From positions 1 through 63,061 of the forward strand of contig JAMOUX010000003.1 of NCBI GenBank assembly GCA_027067855.1: a stretch of 63,061 bases of DNA, given 5' to 3'. The stretch is from Candidatus Fermentibacteraceae bacterium. GTDB taxonomy: Bacteria; Fermentibacterota; Fermentibacteria; Fermentibacterales; JCC-6. Shown in pieces: positions 62,726-63,061 of the stretch; position 1 is the stretch's first letter; each line of letters begins with the position of its first letter. The notes beneath the pieces were generated by a model, which was not told where the DNA came from, did no database searches, and worked only from the letters and a program-made list of their open reading frames with translations. The translations under genes and the position numbers were made by a program.

Positions 62726-62917
62726 CTACGATGGTTCTCCCCCCGAGATCTGCACTACATCTTGAGCACAAATAGGAGGTTTAAGAATCTGTGTCATTAC
62801 ACGCACTAGATGCTCTGGAATGATCTCACAAGTGTCATTCTGCTTAATCGCAGATAAACATGATATACATTTATTATTGCATTTGTTGTTTATTTCTACT
62901 ACTATATTTCTATACAT
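62726..62917 (-). pseudogene. Second radical SAM gene, 3'-truncated by the IS3 element
   Basis: The N-terminal 63 residues of a radical SAM protein remain: VVEINNKCNNKCISCLS supplies CxxxCxxC and VQISGGEPS the GGEP motif. The frame runs straight into the IS end (TCGTAG at the junction). The remainder is not found on the other side of the element. ATG 62917 overlaps the stop of the gene upstream. Product unrecognised beyond the superfamily. Confidence 0.75.
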
Positions 62918-63061
62918 CTTCAGGTTCTTTATTAGTTCCTATCACATAAAAAACTACATGGGATCTATTGACAGCTTTATGGATGTTTTGTATTACCTTA
63001 TCCTCTCGACCTTCAATACCAGGCATATCCATTAAGTTTATATTTTTATATGCTATTTTCT
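62910..63061 (-). CDS. GTPase-like fragment, partial at window end
   Basis: The frame enters from beyond the window and reads KNINLMDMPGIEGREDKVIQ, then HKAVNRSHVVFYVIGTNKEP, then stops at TAG (62910-62912). LMDMPGIEG is the G3 (DxxG) motif of dynamin-like or Era-like GTPases, followed by the typical aD-vvyVi strand. A complete GTPase needs a G4 NKxD and more beyond this point, so the protein is truncated. It overlaps the radical SAM fragment's start. Confidence 0.6.
   Translation of the reverse strand, partial: KIAYKNINLMDMPGIEGREDKVIQNIHKAVNRSHVVFYVIGTNKEPEDV

Larger units (their letters stand above)
61528..62731 (-). mobile_element. Decayed IS3-family insertion sequence
   Basis: The element is 1204 bases long with imperfect 29-base terminal inverted repeats (61528-61556 and 62703-62731; outer TCGTA and inner GACAGTT conserved). 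It encodes orfA and orfB in the usual partly overlapping order. Both carry disabling mutations. No target-site duplication is visible in the flanks, which suggests flanking deletion. Its right end truncates a radical SAM gene. Confidence 0.85.

Noticed and set aside
61528-62731. Alternative genetic code (TGA = Trp) for the organism
   Set aside because: Many real genes in both the core and the island end in TGA, so TGA is a stop here; the IS3 stops are best explained by decay.

Overview
The window looks like a chromosomal segment from an uncultivated, anaerobic, fermentative Gram-negative bacterium. The evidence is a three-gene NAD-linked [FeFe] hydrogenase, a ferredoxin-thioredoxin reductase catalytic subunit, Lgt/LspA lipoprotein processing, lipoproteins and outer-membrane barrel proteins, and an MreBCD/RodA/PBP2 elongation cluster. 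Gene content would suit the FCB superphylum or a neighbouring candidate phylum such as Fermentibacteria. That is a guess, because the window has no rRNA.

Layout. 1-5033: end of ahcY, then a receiver-only response regulator and hydC-hydB-hydA. 5063-6532: redox protein and an orphan tyrosine recombinase with its own promoter and terminator, on the minus strand. 6674-12822: a degenerate hybrid kinase, an MgtC protein, an HD phosphohydrolase, a PHP phosphoesterase, a small helical protein and a LolB-like lipoprotein. 12905-19068: mreB-mreC-mreD-mrdA-rodA-lgt. 19023-29456: ComF-like protein, a membrane protein, dnaE, a barrel-like protein, Trm112, YggU, a shortened purine-nucleoside-phosphorylase-like protein, ileS and lspA. 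29464-34380: carbamate kinase, tRNA-Val(GAC), thrS-infC-rpmI-rplT, a coiled-coil protein and zapA. 34513-46989: rny-ymdB-ispA-dxs-nadK-recN-pgsA-like-smc-ftsY, mostly overlapping or nearly so, thus probably one long housekeeping transcription unit. 47092-50836: DUF5916 outer-membrane protein, MBL hydrolase and DUF2259-like protein.

From about 51.1 kb to the end the sequence becomes visibly AT-richer and is a mosaic accessory island, almost all on the minus strand. It holds a 5'-truncated hypB, a compact operon that I read as an undescribed ribosomal-peptide (RiPP) system, an IS21-family remnant, a two-gene cassette (HNH/membrane protein plus membrane-anchored coiled-coil protein), a decayed IS3-family element, and fragments of a second radical SAM gene and a GTPase.

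The most interesting part is 51844-57092. A 37-codon gene with a perfect ribosome-binding site encodes a peptide ending in a three-cysteine tail (QCVCRTQRCPG). It is followed by a radical SAM/SPASM maturase, an ABC ATPase, two ABC-2 permeases and a six-bladed beta-propeller lipoprotein, all tightly spaced. The proposed job is to make the peptide, crosslink it, export it and sense or bind it at the cell surface. The maturase has an apparent one-base frameshift near its start, so the system may be decaying or the assembly may contain an error. The operon lies directly downstream of an IS21 terminus that carries an outward-facing TTGACA. A second candidate new system is the HNH/coiled-coil pair at 59117-61393.
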